From: Anthopleura xanthogrammica
Lineage: Eukaryota > Cnidaria > Anthozoa > Actiniaria > Actiniidae
Assembly (NCBI GenBank): GCA_964019055.1
Contig: OZ025213.1
Coordinates: 806,001 to 870,000 of the forward strand
Direction of reading: 5' to 3'
Length of the DNA: 64,000 nucleotides
Each line of letters starts with the position of its first letter. The first letter of the stretch is position 1. Under the pieces are notes generated by a model. It made no database searches. It saw only the letters and a list, made by a program, of their open reading frames with translations, and had not been told where the DNA came from. Of this stretch, positions 27,836 to 48,556 are shown one piece after another. A program made the translations under genes and the position numbers.

Positions 27836-29242
27836 CAACATCTACATTGAAACCCTTATGAGCATTTAATGATTTCCAATAGGTGTAGCCATAAGCGAAG
27901 ATATTTGATTATTTTAAAAATCGTTGCTTTATTGATGTTGTTTTTAGAATAGTTTTATTCGTTATAAATCTTACTGATAAAATGTATTTAAAATATTAAT
28001 ATGTATTTATTAAATCTATTTTACTGAGAAATAAATGATAATACAAATTTGTGTGTTGAGTGCATTGAGTTCTAATCTTTGTGCTTGAGATAAACATTGA
28101 TTATGATTGTTTTAGCATATTAGAAAAATCATGTTTATCATGTATTGCTGTTGGTTCTCAAGCTAGACCAGAATGCATCATGCAACGTGTAAAGGGGTCT
28201 ATTATAAGAGTGGTGTATTTTATTATTGCCTTACTTTAAGAGCAGAGCTTTGATATTCATTTGATAGTTTTCTCATACACCTTTCTCACTTCATCATATA
28301 TACCATGCAAGCAACAAACTTGCTCTTTGATCAGGTCAGGATCTTGGAGTTTGAAAAGAAGACAATTGATTGACATCACCTGTTCCCCTACCCCTTATCA
28401 CCATATCTAACAGAATCCTTAATTGTTTTGCTATGGCTGTGCTGTGAGAAATATTTATATTTAAATAAGTCTAATTTATAGCAGAAGAAAACAAAATATT
28501 ATCAGTAAATTAAGACATTAATATATTAGTTGCAGTTAGAGCCTTCATAACTTTGGCTCAGCAGAAGAAAATTTTAATTTAATAGAATTTGAAGCAAAAA
28601 ATTAACTTGGAAAATTATATTTTGCTTTGAAAAAAAAGAAAGAAAACATGAAAATTCAATGAGGTCAAAAAATATTTTTTTTTAAATTAAAAACGTTCAC
28701 TTCATCCAAAGCCTTCACCAAACACTGACTTTATAAAATAGTCATCAACTTGTAGAAACGGGTATGTGACAACTCCATGCTAGAATAAAAACCATTGTAA
28801 TTTTTGTGACGGTTGTGGGTGTCATAAGTGTTTGGTATATCAAAAACGAGTTTTGTAAGTCCGAACTTTGAATCTTTTTAGAAAATGTTGATGAATTTTA
28901 AAACTCCATTAATGGCCTGGAATGTACAAGTCTGTTTGGAGTGGTTGGTGATAGCTGATTTGATTGGCATTGAAGTTTGAACTGTGATTGGATTACACAC
29001 ACCATAACAATGGAAAGCCATGTCAGTGCTTCTCTGTGAGCCAATCAACATTTAGTACAAATAGCTGCATTGCTATTGGATAAAGCATTCACTAGCATTG
29101 GAAAGCCATATCAAAGGTGCTGAGTAATGAAAAGGTTTTTCATCCGAATGAAAAAAATCTGTTAACAATCTATTTGACCATGTTTTGCAACATTCTATCA
29201 ATTGAATATCCCATTTGAATTATTACCATGCAGTACCGTTTC
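27836..29242. other. Spacer between satellite and FHIP gene, includes its 3' UTR
   Basis: This is AT-rich DNA with no open frame of note. Its right part must include the 3' untranslated region of the minus-strand FHIP gene that ends at 29243. A short direct repeat, GGAAAGCCAT followed by G/A and TCA, occurs near 29011 and 29100. Confidence 0.5.
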
Positions 29243-32200
29243 CTAGGTAACATCTACTTCCTGGTCATCAAAGGACCACAGCGCATGCTCTTGTGAAATT
29301 GCTGCTAATTCCTTCAACCATTCCTCTAATACGATAACACAGTATACAGCATTCTTGATGGTTTTAGGATTTTTTCGCTTAAAAGTGTTCTTAATCCCTG
29401 CAAGTGATGTTTTCTGCTCTGGTCTCTCTCCTTTCGGGCTTGCTACAGGTGTGGCACCATGGGGACTTACACTAGGGGTTAAGTCTGCTGTGCTACCATA
29501 CTGTGGGCTCATAGATTCAGGAGTGTCTACAGATTCAGTTAGAGACAAACTAGAGCACGTGCTATTTGTCTCCATGCTTGCAAACCCAAGTCCCTTATTA
29601 AGAGAAGGCGGCGGGCCATCTTTTAGCAACTTGATTACATACAAGAGCGATGACTCAGTTCTTTGGCGTTGCTGATGTTTAAGTGAACGTGGGCTTCCTG
29701 TGTCTTGAGAGCTGATTCTTTTGTGTTCCCTTGGTTTTGGCTGCTCAGCAACAACGCTTTGAATGCTAGCTTTACTCTTTTCCTCTCTTAGGATAAGATT
29801 TTTCCTTGCTCGACGCAGCAACTTTTCCAACCCATCCACGTTGTCAACAATATTTTCTACTTTAATCTTGATAGAACTGAGAATCTACGAGAAAAGATGA
29901 AAAATATATAGTGCAAAGAATAATCGAAAAACCATATGCTTCAACCTCATTTTTCATTCTTAGCAGATAATCTTTCTTTAATGGCAACAGAGGAAATGTT
30001 TCGCCCCTTGAACTGTTAACGGGTTTTCTTGTGATGAAGCATTTTGATTGGCTGAAACGCTACCCTGTCACGCTCTTTGACTATCCATAGTCACGTAAGA
30101 TTCAAAAACGCGCAAATTAATCAATATTTTTACCGCTTAACAAGAAAGTACAAAAGAACAATATTTTAGTCAAAAGTTGTTTGAGAAAAAGTGTGGTTTG
30201 TATTGTGTTTTCCTGTTCGTCTCTGAGTCTTACGTACCTGGAATAGTGATCTCACTCCTGGCTTGAGAACCATGTTGTAGTTCAACAAGAAAGACTTGAG
30301 TAACGGCTGAGGGTAGTAGGATAACCGTGTGATGACTGCTGTTAGTATCAAGTTCACGTAAAACGTATTATTATGCATATTCTCCAACTTCTTAAATATC
30401 GTGTTTAAAAATAGTCCTAGATTTACTTCCTGCTTTGGATTTTCAAAATCGGACAGCGACCGTTGACGTTTGATTCCTGGTGTTTGGTGGGATGTACAGT
30501 TTGATAAGTCCGAGGACGTTCTGCCAGGAACGGCGCCGTTTGCCAGAGACATGGAATGACGTTTGTTTAATTCACTAGCTGAGTCTACAGTCAAGAGGTC
30601 AGCGCCATCATAAGTGGAGCTCCAGCAGGAGCAGCGCATGGCAATATAACGTATTGCCGCACGAGCATCCATCAGGTATTCCATGTAATCTGATTGGACT
30701 TCACTGTAACGAGTGTCCATGAGGTGGGGCCTGGCGAGAAAGAAAAACAGCTCATTACTATCAAGTGTATGGATTTAAAAAATTAGAATGCCAAAGTTAA
30801 GGAATGGTGAACGCTTAACGTGGTTATATATGCAGGTCTGAATGCACGCTGAAAGTCGCTTAGAACGAAAGAATAGACCATTTTCGAGATGCGCAGGCGC
30901 AGACATGAAAAAGAGGCATTTTCGGGCGAGATCACGCGCGCTATTGCCCGAAAATGCATCTCGAAACTGGTCTATTGAGCAGGCGTGCGCGCGCATACTC
31001 CATTTCCTCTTTATAGTAGTCAGCCAATCAGAGTGCGCGTTATATAGTACGGCGAAATCAAGTGAAAAAAGTGTCACTCAACCGTGGTAAATCTAGGGCA
31101 GAGCTCACCATTGAGAGAATTAAAAATAAGCACAACTCGTCATTATAGTCATATTTCACACACCCACACAATAAGATATTTTTAGTTGGTAATCATAAAC
31201 CAATGGATTAAAGATTGACCCAGGGATCACTTCCATAAGGATGTACTCAGTTGGTGATTACAGAATAAGAAACGCTGTTATCTGTTTTCTCCTGGAAAAT
31301 GTGTAACCGGTCCAATAATGAGTTATTCAGATGTTGATAATAGTTGTTAGTTGTTGTTAGACCTCAACAAGGACAGGTCGTTTGTCCAGAAGCGGAAGCT
31401 ACGAATAAATTCGTATGAAAAAATCTAATAACTTTCCATAAGGGGCACTTGAACCCCCACTCGATCTCTAGTTACAGCATCACGTCATTTGCAAGTAATG
31501 AAAGAATGGACGACATATGAAAAGTACCATAATATTACACAGTAAGTAAAACTAATGATGGTGTCAGAAGCTCGTTATTATAGCTGTAATACCCCCAAGA
31601 GGCGACGAAGTTACTGCACATAGTAATAATTATGAGACTGTGTTCTTACCTGTACAAGACAAGGTCATGTGAGGTTTCCAAGTCAATCTTGACTTGACCA
31701 TCCACAGATTTATTAAGGCTTTCTGATGAGGATGTTGGGGACATCGGCCGGCTGGATTGATGATATAAATCACAACATGATGGGATCAGGGACAGGAACT
31801 TGGCAGCACTCTTGCTGTAGTAGTCTACCTCTCTGACCACTCTCTTCTGGCTACTCAGGATGTGAGAACATGGGATAAGATACCTAAAAACAAGATATTG
31901 AATGACACAGAAAGCCTTTGTTAAAATCTGTTTAAAATCTGTTATTTTGAAAGACAAGCAAACTGATTGACGACTGGACAGACAGACAGATGTGCTAAGG
32001 AAGAAACAGATTATACGCATGGACAGACAGAAATGCAGGCTAAGCATGCTATCAGGCATGGAAAAAATGGCTGAAAATCACAGATGGATGGACTGAAGGA
32101 TAGGTGGGTGGGTGGGTGGGTGGACAGACAGACAGACAGTAAGACAGACAAACAGACTGACAGACAAACAAACAGACAGACAGACAGACAAAGAAACAGA

Positions 32201-35200
32201 CAAACAAACAGACAGACAGACAGACAGACAGAGAAACAGAAAGGCAAACACATGGACAGACAGACCGACAGATAAACTGAACTCAAGTAAACAGGAAGAA
32301 ATGCAGGCTGGCAGACATGGGCAGAAACAACAACAAACAAAACAAAAAACAGACAGACAGACAGTAAAACCCAAGGAATTGTAAAATGGAAGAATTCTAT
32401 TTAAATTTTTTCTTCCACATTTGCTGTAACATGATCCACTGACCTCAGTGGATATAATCAGAAAATATGTCATGTTGCAGACAGATAACAAACATTGCTC
32501 TACTTACTTTAAAACTAGTGTATACATGATATCTTCACAATTCAAATCCAGTAGTGTGTAAAATAACCCTAATGACACTACAGACAGCTGCAAACAATGA
32601 AAAACAACAAGGTCAAGATAACAGTAGTAGGACAATGACAACCGAAAGCTCATAATTTTACAGAAAAAAAATTAAGCAGTGTACATTTTACTTTTTGTAA
32701 AGTAGGAATATCTTGAATTTTAGTTCCACTTTCACTAAGCTTTAACTCCATTATTAGAATATTTTAAAGATTACCTGTGATTCATGACTAATCCTAGATA
32801 CAAGTGAATCCAGGATTGGCATCCCATCACACTTCTCTGTAAGTATGAACTTGATGAATACTGACATAAGTTTGGAGTCAGTGATACTACGTAAAAACAA
32901 GTCTATGTAAGCAGTGACGGCTGTCAGGGCCTCTGTAGAACTCTGGAAAATGACAAATATTTATTGATTGTTAGAATTTAGTGAAAAAGGAACAAAAAAA
33001 AAAATGTGTGGGATCTTAAAATACAAATTTTTGAGAAACGTTTTATATTAAATTAATGAAATAGTTAATGATGCATATCCTATGTTCTTATTTATTGATA
33101 TAGGATATTGTCAACCAACATATAAAATCCACAAGATGGTTAAGACTGACCTGTGATAATGCTGATGACATAACAGATACTAAAAATCCATTATAGATCA
33201 GCTCCAGTAGCATGGTCTGTACTTTAGGATGTGCTATCTGTGATCATGAAAGAATACAAGTTGTTAACTGTAAAGTGTGGGGTTGAATAAATGAGATACA
33301 CAGCAAGGTCTTTTATTGCTTAATCACAGGCTGGTTCCTGGACTTGGCAGCACATTTGAGTATGTGATGCCAATTTGTTAGGTCTCTACATTATTGTGTT
33401 AGCCGTGCCTTCACTTTGATCAGCCCTGAGGTTGTTACAGGGTTTGATCTGTGAGTTAGCCATCCCCTGACTTTGATCAGCCCAGAAATTGTTTCAGAGT
33501 GAGATAAAATTTGAAGGTGCTAAAAAATCATATTTACAGTAGTATCTCTGTTACCTGGATCACATTGTTACAGAATTCCAAGGAAGTAAGGAAAGCCACA
33601 AGTTCAGGAAAGGTTGCCCATAAACCTCTCTCTAGTGAGTACCAGTCTTCAGATGGAATATCTAGTGATGTGGGGAGATCTGAAAACAGGCCACTTAGAC
33701 CAGTAGCCAATACCTGCAGATAAGAAACATCACAAACATATAAGAAACCTCATACATTGTTTTGTCTTAAATATAGTTTACTACTTTTAATCTGTGGTCT
33801 TATCTAGGTTAAACTTTACAGTGCCACTACTATAACAGTGGCAACTTAGACAATGAGAACTAATCAAAATGTAGAACGAACACAATGCAGTAGCACTAGC
33901 TTTGGCTAGCCGAGCCAATCAGAGACCATCAAAAACAAAGGCATCTCAACATTGAGTCCATCCGATGCAACAAAATTATTCCGATTCCTATGAGACAAAG
34001 ATGGTCGTGTAAACAACTTGTGCTGTCCAGGTTTCTGATTGGCTCAACTACCCAAAGCTGAAATGCACAAATAGGAGAGGGAAACTTCTTAATATCGCAT
34101 GCACCATGTAAGGGTAAAGTGAAAGTTAACTGCATGCAAATACTTAAAAAAGCCCAACTGGGAATTCACATGGCACATGCGATATTAAGAAGTTTCCCTC
34201 ACTTATTTATGCTCTCTTGATTGTTTTCATTCTACATTTACACTGTATAATTGGCCCTGGTTATGGTAGTCGCATTGTAAAAACATTGAATGAAAGTTGC
34301 TTCAACAAACATCTGTGAATCTTTTTATCACATGTTTACTTGTTGTCTTGGGAATCAAGGGTGGTGTAGTAGTAGCACCCCCCCCCCCCCCCCCTCACCT
34401 CTAGATCTGGTGTCTTGGGTTCTATTCCTAGACTCTGCATACCCAACTACGATATTGATCAGCCAAGAATTTGTTTTAGGAACTGATAAATTTGATGTTT
34501 TGGTAAAACTGACATTTAGATTATCTTGCTTAGGGTCTGATTTTTGTCAGGGACTCTTAGGAAAGCAGCAATCATTTATTCCCATTACTTTAAAAAATCA
34601 TTACATGCTCCATAAATAGAAGCATTTATTGTATCCTGTTTCATATTGTTCATGTTTTCTCAAGCGTACAAAGCTAACAGCTTGACATAAAAATATCCAA
34701 TGTTTACAAAAAATAATGTCAATGACAATACAGTATAAATAGACATCTCGTAAAAGGATTTGAGGGGTTGTGAAGTAAAGAAGAATTAAAGACTAGAATG
34801 GAATCAAATCTGCTGCTTTGAACTACATGAATCATGCGATGGATCTTGTGATAGTCAGTCAGTCAATCTGTCATGCATTCATTTACACCAAGTAAATACA
34901 CTTTACATTATTTACTGTCCTGATCAATATTAGAATCGAGAAAGTTCGAAGAACGATAAAAACGCCATCTGACTTGCTAAGATAATAAGATCATGGTAAA
35001 AATTAGAAACATTAAATACGCCTACTGTACTGACAACTGACTTACTCTTTGTAAACGAGGAGGAGTACAGCTGGAAGCACTAATATTGCACAACTTAACT
35101 TAATTAAGCATTGTTATAAATATTCATAAAATCCATAAAATTGAACTTCAGTGTCGTAAGCAAGTTAATTTTTGAGAAACCCTGATAATATAGTAAAAAT

Positions 35201-35959
35201 AAGGTTCCTTACCGGACAAAAGTTGGTCTTTTCTAAGATGTAGTTGCCGAGACGTTCGTCTACTGAAGAAAGAGCCATGCATAAAAGAACAGCATCCCTA
35301 GCCCATACACCAACATTACCATCACGATGAACATAAGGAATCAGTAAAGAAAACACAGAAAGATTCCCGATCTCTGAATGTTTGTGATTCCCCAAGAAAA
35401 ACAAGTCTAGTAATGCGAAGTCTCTGTTTACGCTGACACACAAGCCTTTTAGAACAGCTACGAAGTCATTTTCCATGTCTGCTGGGACGCCATTAGCACA
35501 CGAGTAAAGTAGAAATAAGAGTGGTTCCCAGATTTCTTCGCACAGTAATGTAGGACTCCTACATCTATCAATTAGGTTTCTATATATCTTCATCTGTTCT
35601 GATCTCATAATTATATCTCTTGTAGATCCTCTTGATTCTGCAGTGCTCCAAAGGTACAGTACCTGAAACACATTCTCATCGAGGACGTACTTCAAGCAAG
35701 CACCAGGATAATCTTCTCTTTCCTCGATTAAAACTGAAATGATCTCGTTCAAATGATACACTAGGATCTTACACTTCTCCTTATCACTTACTGTCTTTTC
35801 ATCCAAGCCCATGATTTGCTTAGAATTGTTCCAGTGCATATCTACGAGACTTAAATTCTCTGCATTCTGCTGATGAACTTCTCGAAAATCTCTCCTCTCT
35901 ACCTCGCTGTTCGTAGTCTGTGACGGCGAAAAGGACGCCCATTTCTTCAACAAACTCAT
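29243..35959 (-). CDS. FHIP1-like subunit of the FTS-Hook-FHIP dynein adaptor complex
   Basis: Eight exons on the minus strand: 35959-35213, 33713-33555, 33237-33151, 32942-32775, 32587-32508, 31883-31650, 30730-30238 and 29884-29243. They join in phase into about 869 residues. This is the RAI16-like (FAM160) family; FHIP with FTS and Hook links cargo such as early endosomes to dynein. FHIP1 signatures include VCVSVNRDFALLDLFFLG, LLIPYVHRDGN, the exon 1/2 join FCP-VLATGLSGLF, SLEFCNNVIQ, DLFLRSITDSKLMSVFIKF, KYLIPCSHILSSQ, and near the C-terminus VLEEWLKELAAISQEHAL. A Ser/Pro-rich linker in the last exon (PESMSPQYGSTADLTPSVSP) is probably disordered. The start is the first ATG of exon 1 (35957-35959). 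All introns have GT-AG ends. Introns hold MITEs, SINE pieces and a microsatellite. Confidence 0.93.
30872..30976. mobile_element. Fold-back MITE in FHIP intron 6
   Basis: A 105-bp element has ends AATAGACCATTTTCGAGATGC and its inverted copy, differing at one base in 21. Inside is a second perfect 12-bp inverted pair, GCATTTTCGGGC and GCCCGAAAATGC. The whole element can fold into a nested hairpin. It is GC-rich against its AT-rich surroundings. No clear target-site duplication was seen. Confidence 0.65.
31975..32370. repeat. CAGA/GACA microsatellite in FHIP intron 5
   Basis: Imperfect runs of the tetranucleotide CAGA dominate this stretch, densest at 32120-32270, with GGGT runs at 32104-32121. 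It lies between FHIP exons 5 and 6. Open frames reading VCLSVCLS or DRQTDRQT come from it and are not proteins. Similar CAGA runs occur at 53220-53380. Confidence 0.85.
33325..33500 (+). mobile_element. SINE fragment with two body copies
   Basis: GGTTCCTGGACTTGGCAGCAC near 33341 resembles the end of the tRNA-like head of the SINE at 53.9-54.1 kb. It is followed by two direct copies of a body motif, TTTGATCAGCCC then GAGGTTGTTACAG or GAAATTGTTTCAG (about 33416-33441 and 33472-33498). The same body motif appears near 34457 and 37745. Confidence 0.4.
33815..34281. mobile_element. Long fold-back MITE in FHIP intron 1
   Basis: The left end reads TTTACAGTGCCACTACTATA and the inverted right end TTTACAATGCGACTACCATA. 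Similarity continues inward over long arms. The innermost arms (about 34077-34109 and 34168-34200), around GGGAAACTTCTTAATATCGC, are nearly perfect inverted copies separated by about 58 bp. Total length is about 467 bp with no coding capacity. Target-site duplications could not be fixed. Confidence 0.6.
34355..34480 (+). mobile_element. tRNA-derived SINE head, interrupted by C17
   Basis: GGTGTAGTAGTAGCAC (from 34363) resembles an RNA polymerase III A box, and GGGTTCTATTCCTAG (34417-34431) is a near-consensus B box (GGTTCNANTCC). Together they give the layout of a tRNA head. The body motif TTGATCAGCCAAGAATTTG follows near 34456. A run of 17 C lies between the two boxes (34378-34394). It lies in FHIP intron 1, just after the MITE. 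Confidence 0.5.
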
Positions 35960-36041
35960 CCTAAAGTCTCCGCACTCAGTTCAGCTTGTTAAGCTCCGAA
36001 ATAAATGGATTATGTCAAGAATATTCCGATTAACTCTACCC

Positions 36042-36075
36042 GCCATTTTACAAGAAGTGTAAACATGGCGACTTT
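36042..36075. promoter_or_regulatory. Facing GCCATTTT and ACATGGCGAC motifs upstream of FHIP
   Basis: CGCCATTTT and, about 17 bp on, AACATGGCGAC lie 85-115 bp upstream of the FHIP start codon. Both resemble the YY1 core (CCAT within GCCAT, and ATGGC). They are plausible core-promoter elements of this housekeeping-type gene, by motif only. Confidence 0.3.
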
Positions 36076-36152
36076 ATATGACTGTTTTTATCTGAAGGAC
36101 AGGAACAGCCAATCAGAAGCGCTACTTCTAAATTAGCATAATTATAATAAAC

Positions 36153-36182
36153 CAGAAGTCCATAACTAGTTATGGACTTCTG
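36153..36182. repeat. Perfect 30-bp palindrome
   Basis: The half-site CAGAAGTCCATAACT is followed with no spacer by its exact reverse complement. It lies between the FHIP 5' end and the 3' end of the next gene. A spacerless 30-bp perfect palindrome can extrude as a cruciform or bind a dimeric factor. It is not part of a larger recognised element. Confidence 0.9.
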
Positions 36183-36269
36183 AACAAACCTATCCACTCT
36201 CCCCTCCCTTAGAAACATACCTTTATCCTTCCCAATGAACAGAAAATCAAATTTTTATTTTTGGAAATA

Positions 36270-36275
36270 TTTATT
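36270..36275 (-). terminator. Poly(A) signal of the 354-codon gene
   Basis: AATAAA on the minus strand lies about 33 nt after the stop codon at 36308-36310, a suitable place for a very short 3' UTR. Confidence 0.5.
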
Positions 36276-36307
36276 TGATATTTTATAGGCCACAAACTTC
36301 CATAGGT

Positions 36308-37372
36308 CTATCCGGTGTTGTAATATTTGAGCACATCTTGTAAGCTATCCAAGCTTGTTCTGATAACAATCATGTCATTGGATATAGATTCGAGAGTTTT
36401 ACGGTAATCTCGTTGCTCTTCTGGTTGTTTAGCTGCTGGATTAGAGCTCTCTTCTTGATGGAACTCCTCAGATAGTGTTTTCTCAATCTGTTCTTCTAGA
36501 CTAGGGCTGTCATCACCAGCCTCGTCCAAGTGCGTTGCCAAGGTAACCAGTACTGTTTTAAAGTCAGTTAGATCATTCATCAGAGACAGGACAGGGGTAT
36601 CAGTGTTGTAAACTGGGTCGGGTTCTGCCTCTCTGCCAGATGAGCTTTGGGTGGTATTCATCTTGGGGTCGACCTTCCAACTTGCCTTGATTTCTCCCTC
36701 TAACTCACTGCCCCATTTTTGCTCTTGAAGTTTGCATTCTTCAATAAATTTGTCTGAATAAAGGTCTGACTCATGAACTCTTTTGAAATACCTCGAACAA
36801 AGGGCTGCGGCTTCTTCTCCTCCTCGCTCTCCTCCAGTTGTCTTTTTCGCAGCAACTTCAAACGGTGTAAAAATCATGTTGTCTTTTTCCTCGTCAATTA
36901 TAAATACCTCATCATTTCCACTCTTGTCTTTCGAAGCCCGATTGTTTCTAGTGTAATCCTTCTTTCTGTAATCTTTACATTGACCAAGTTCACCATTTGC
37001 CAAGTGCGCACTCCCATCCTCCTCCTCACAGACGCACAAATCATCGGACGATGAATAGGGTGTGCTTGTTACATCATCTAACTTCGTTTGCATTACAGTT
37101 CCAAACATTTCTCTTATTTCTGTATTAACAACTGGTTCACGATCGATGACTTGTTCTTCAAGACCGCAATCGTAACTTAGAGATGGAATTATCTGCCTCA
37201 GATGGCAATCTACTTCTCCGCATTCACAGTCACGCTCCACTTGCTGTTTGGTTCTTGATCCCCAAGTGAACCATGCAACGTTCAGAACAGCTCGCTCAAG
37301 TATTCGAAACGGCCTACAATTTTCTACGGCTTCATATCCAGAGTTCAGAAAGCCAAAGAGAAAGTAACACAT
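36308..37372 (-). CDS. Unrecognised acidic 354-residue protein, single exon
   Basis: An intronless open frame of 354 codons, with a poly(A) signal just after the stop and CRE sites just before the start, so it is probably a real gene. I do not recognise a family. The N-terminal 45 residues are fairly hydrophobic and aromatic (FLFGF, AVLNVAWFTWG). Cys-rich spots follow (CECGEVDC near residue 50, CVCEEEDG near 115). The middle is charged and low in complexity. The last 100 residues, with DLTDFKTVLVTLATHLDEA and ISNDMIVIRTSLDSLQDVL, look like amphipathic helices that could form coiled coils. It is the only intronless gene here, so it may be a retrocopy or a lineage-specific gene. It lies head to tail with FHIP, about 350 bp apart. 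Confidence 0.7.
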   Translation of the reverse strand: MCYFLFGFLNSGYEAVENCRPFRILERAVLNVAWFTWGSRTKQQVERDCECGEVDCHLRQIIPSLSYDCGLEEQVIDREPVVNTEIREMFGTVMQTKLDDVTSTPYSSSDDLCVCEEEDGSAHLANGELGQCKDYRKKDYTRNNRASKDKSGNDEVFIIDEEKDNMIFTPFEVAAKKTTGGERGGEEAAALCSRYFKRVHESDLYSDKFIEECKLQEQKWGSELEGEIKASWKVDPKMNTTQSSSGREAEPDPVYNTDTPVLSLMNDLTDFKTVLVTLATHLDEAGDDSPSLEEQIEKTLSEEFHQEESSNPAAKQPEEQRDYRKTLESISNDMIVIRTSLDSLQDVLKYYNTG

Positions 37373-37441
37373 TTTACTCTTCCAGGCATTTTAGTACCAA
37401 CTTTTCGTTGACTTCTTCAGTGGTGACCCGCATCTTGATTG

Positions 37442-37473
37442 TGACGTCATAGTTCCAACTCGTTATGACGTCA
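37442..37473 (-). promoter_or_regulatory. Two CRE palindromes upstream of the 354-codon gene
   Basis: Perfect TGACGTCA sites at 37442-37449 and 37466-37473 lie about 70-100 bp upstream of the start codon at 37372. Their starts are 24 bp apart, just over two helical turns. A GC-rich GTGCGCGCGC follows. This arrangement suggests control by CREB/ATF-type bZIP factors. Confidence 0.6.
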
Positions 37474-39426
37474 TTGTGCGCGCGCTGACCATTTCGAAGA
37501 CTTCTCTTCTGAATTTTTAAACTTTTCTTTCCTCCGCAAACCCCAACATTAATTGAACTGGGAGTTATTTATTCCCTGACTTATAGATCAGCTGAAGAGG
37601 TTATTTTTGTGTTTTCTTAGTGTACACATGAACATACACGCGCGCGTGCGTATCCTCACTTTATTTCTAAGGCTTTCCGCCCAGTATTTTATTGTGATTG
37701 AGAAAAGTAAGTCCAGTAGTTCTGGACTCTAACTAGCCCTGCCCTGATCAGCCTAGGGGTTGCATATGCATTTTGTTTCAGAGCTCAGGGTACGATTAGC
37801 AAGCGGCATAAAAGTGTTGAGTCTATGAACTGTTTTCACAGAGCAAATGGCGATACCATTTTTTAAAATGTCCTCAAACTTTTTACGACCTGTGGACAAG
37901 AGTGGTGGTTTTATAGCCTCACCAGCCCTTCCTCAGGCCTTCGGCCCTGTAGTTTAATAACATTAAACATTCCAAGATTCATCTGATTCATCATCTACGT
38001 GCACCAGTTGCTTGACTAAAACGGAACGTTAATATATTGTTTTATAGGCAATAATGCACAGGAAGCCCAATGCTAGAATCTTTAACAAATGAATGAAATA
38101 AAACCGTTCGTAGTCTGTTGCTTGTTGATGGCTGAACTTAGACAAAACATGGGTTGTCATTAAGTTTGAGACTAACACTTTATAAGATATCACTACAATC
38201 AAGACTTAACTACAATTTTGGCTACTGTGATAGCCCAACGCGACGAGATTTAATGATATTACCGAAAGGCTGAGTTAGCATGTGAACTGAGCAGATATCA
38301 GCAGTGTGTCAGCTTATCCCTGTTATTGGAACGCATCATTTGCGCGTTTAAAAAAGCCTTTTATGGTAAAGTAGAAGTGGACAAGATATTTTGAAAATAT
38401 CAAGGAGAGGAGAGATGAGGAGAAGAGACAAGAGGATCTAGTCGTGATCATTGATCAATTATTTCACCAGCTGACAACTTATCAATTAAAGTTTTTTGCC
38501 AAAAACGAAACAACACAAAACCCGGCTTAACTTTCACTGAAACAGAAGTATACATTGCTGTTGTCAAGGACACTAAACCCTAATATTTCTTTCCGAGGTT
38601 ATAGATCAATAATAGTCTAAGATATGTAGATTAGTGCCTGACTTTAATGACACTATATACATGACTGTCATTAGCGATGTTCGAACAGTGCACCCCTGGA
38701 GGCGATGCATGCTTCATCGAGCGCTTCGAAACCCAAGTAACCTTTGTTCTGAACCGTTCAGCACAAACAAAGTCACGTTTCCCATTCCGTGGGCTTCCTG
38801 TGGTGCATGGATATATTGATTGGCAGGTTATCAGACTAGGTTCAGCTTCAGCAGGTCTTAATCATAGTAATCAATATTCATAGGTTCTACCCGTGTCAGT
38901 ATGGGGCGCTGAAAGCGTTTTCTATGGACATTACTTAAGACATATTGGCGAAATCCACTGGAAATTATTGACCCAGAATTAGCCGCTCAAACAGTAGTTC
39001 TTTTTACCAAATAAAGCTGTTTAAATATCAGCAAATCACATGAAGTCACTGTCTTTTTCCCAGCATGTTACGATTCATTGAAATCATGCAAAAACCAAAT
39101 GATACAAATCGATATTCTATATTGACCGTTGAAGAAAAGCGAAAGTATCATCAAGGTCTTTGATTCGTCAAGTCATGATCAAATGATTTACATATACCAT
39201 AAATGAACATACATACACTATCCACTCACCCCCTCCCCTCTACGGAGATTTGAATGCTCTTATATACTCCCATCAGCGGTTAGTCCTTGCATCAAACACT
39301 GCGGGTTAGCAGTCTGTGAGTCGTAACTTCCACAGAGAGAGTAGATTTTTTATAGAAGACAAACAAGTCTTCCATCTTCCACATCTCATCAGTATAAAGA
39401 GAGTCCATTGATCGCAAGCAAACAAA
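37474..39426. other. Intergenic DNA with a SINE-body fragment
   Basis: No supported gene is seen. Near 37720-37790, CTGGACTCTAACTAGCCC and CTGATCAGCCTAGGGGTTG resemble the SINE body found in FHIP intron 1. Overlapping open frames at 38634-38883 have no recognisable family. TATAAA at 39393-39398 lies about 30 bp upstream of the start codon of the first tubulin gene. Confidence 0.4.
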
Positions 39427-48303
<8,877 letters not shown>

Positions 48304-48556
48304 ACTGGAACTTAATCAAAGTAACCATTTTCTACCCCTTATTATATCCTGTCAATGTTCATAACAATGCATTTTAATGAATAATAAAATGATCTTGAAC
48401 CTTTATTATGGCATGTTTTGGTTATCTTTTCTAACTGATTATAACATGCAATGAAGTATATACTTACAAAAACACCAGCAACAACATGAACAGGTTCCTT
48501 CTAAGGCTAACTTCTTGAAGCGAAAAAATAGTAAGAAATGTGAAGAAATAAAAAAA

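Noticed and set aside
32011..32491. Cys/Ser/Leu-rich and Asp/Arg/Gln-rich open frames
   Set aside because: They are translations of the CAGA microsatellite in an FHIP intron.
38634..38883. Two overlapping open frames upstream of tubulin gene 1
   Set aside because: Short, without family signature, splice logic or poly(A) signal.
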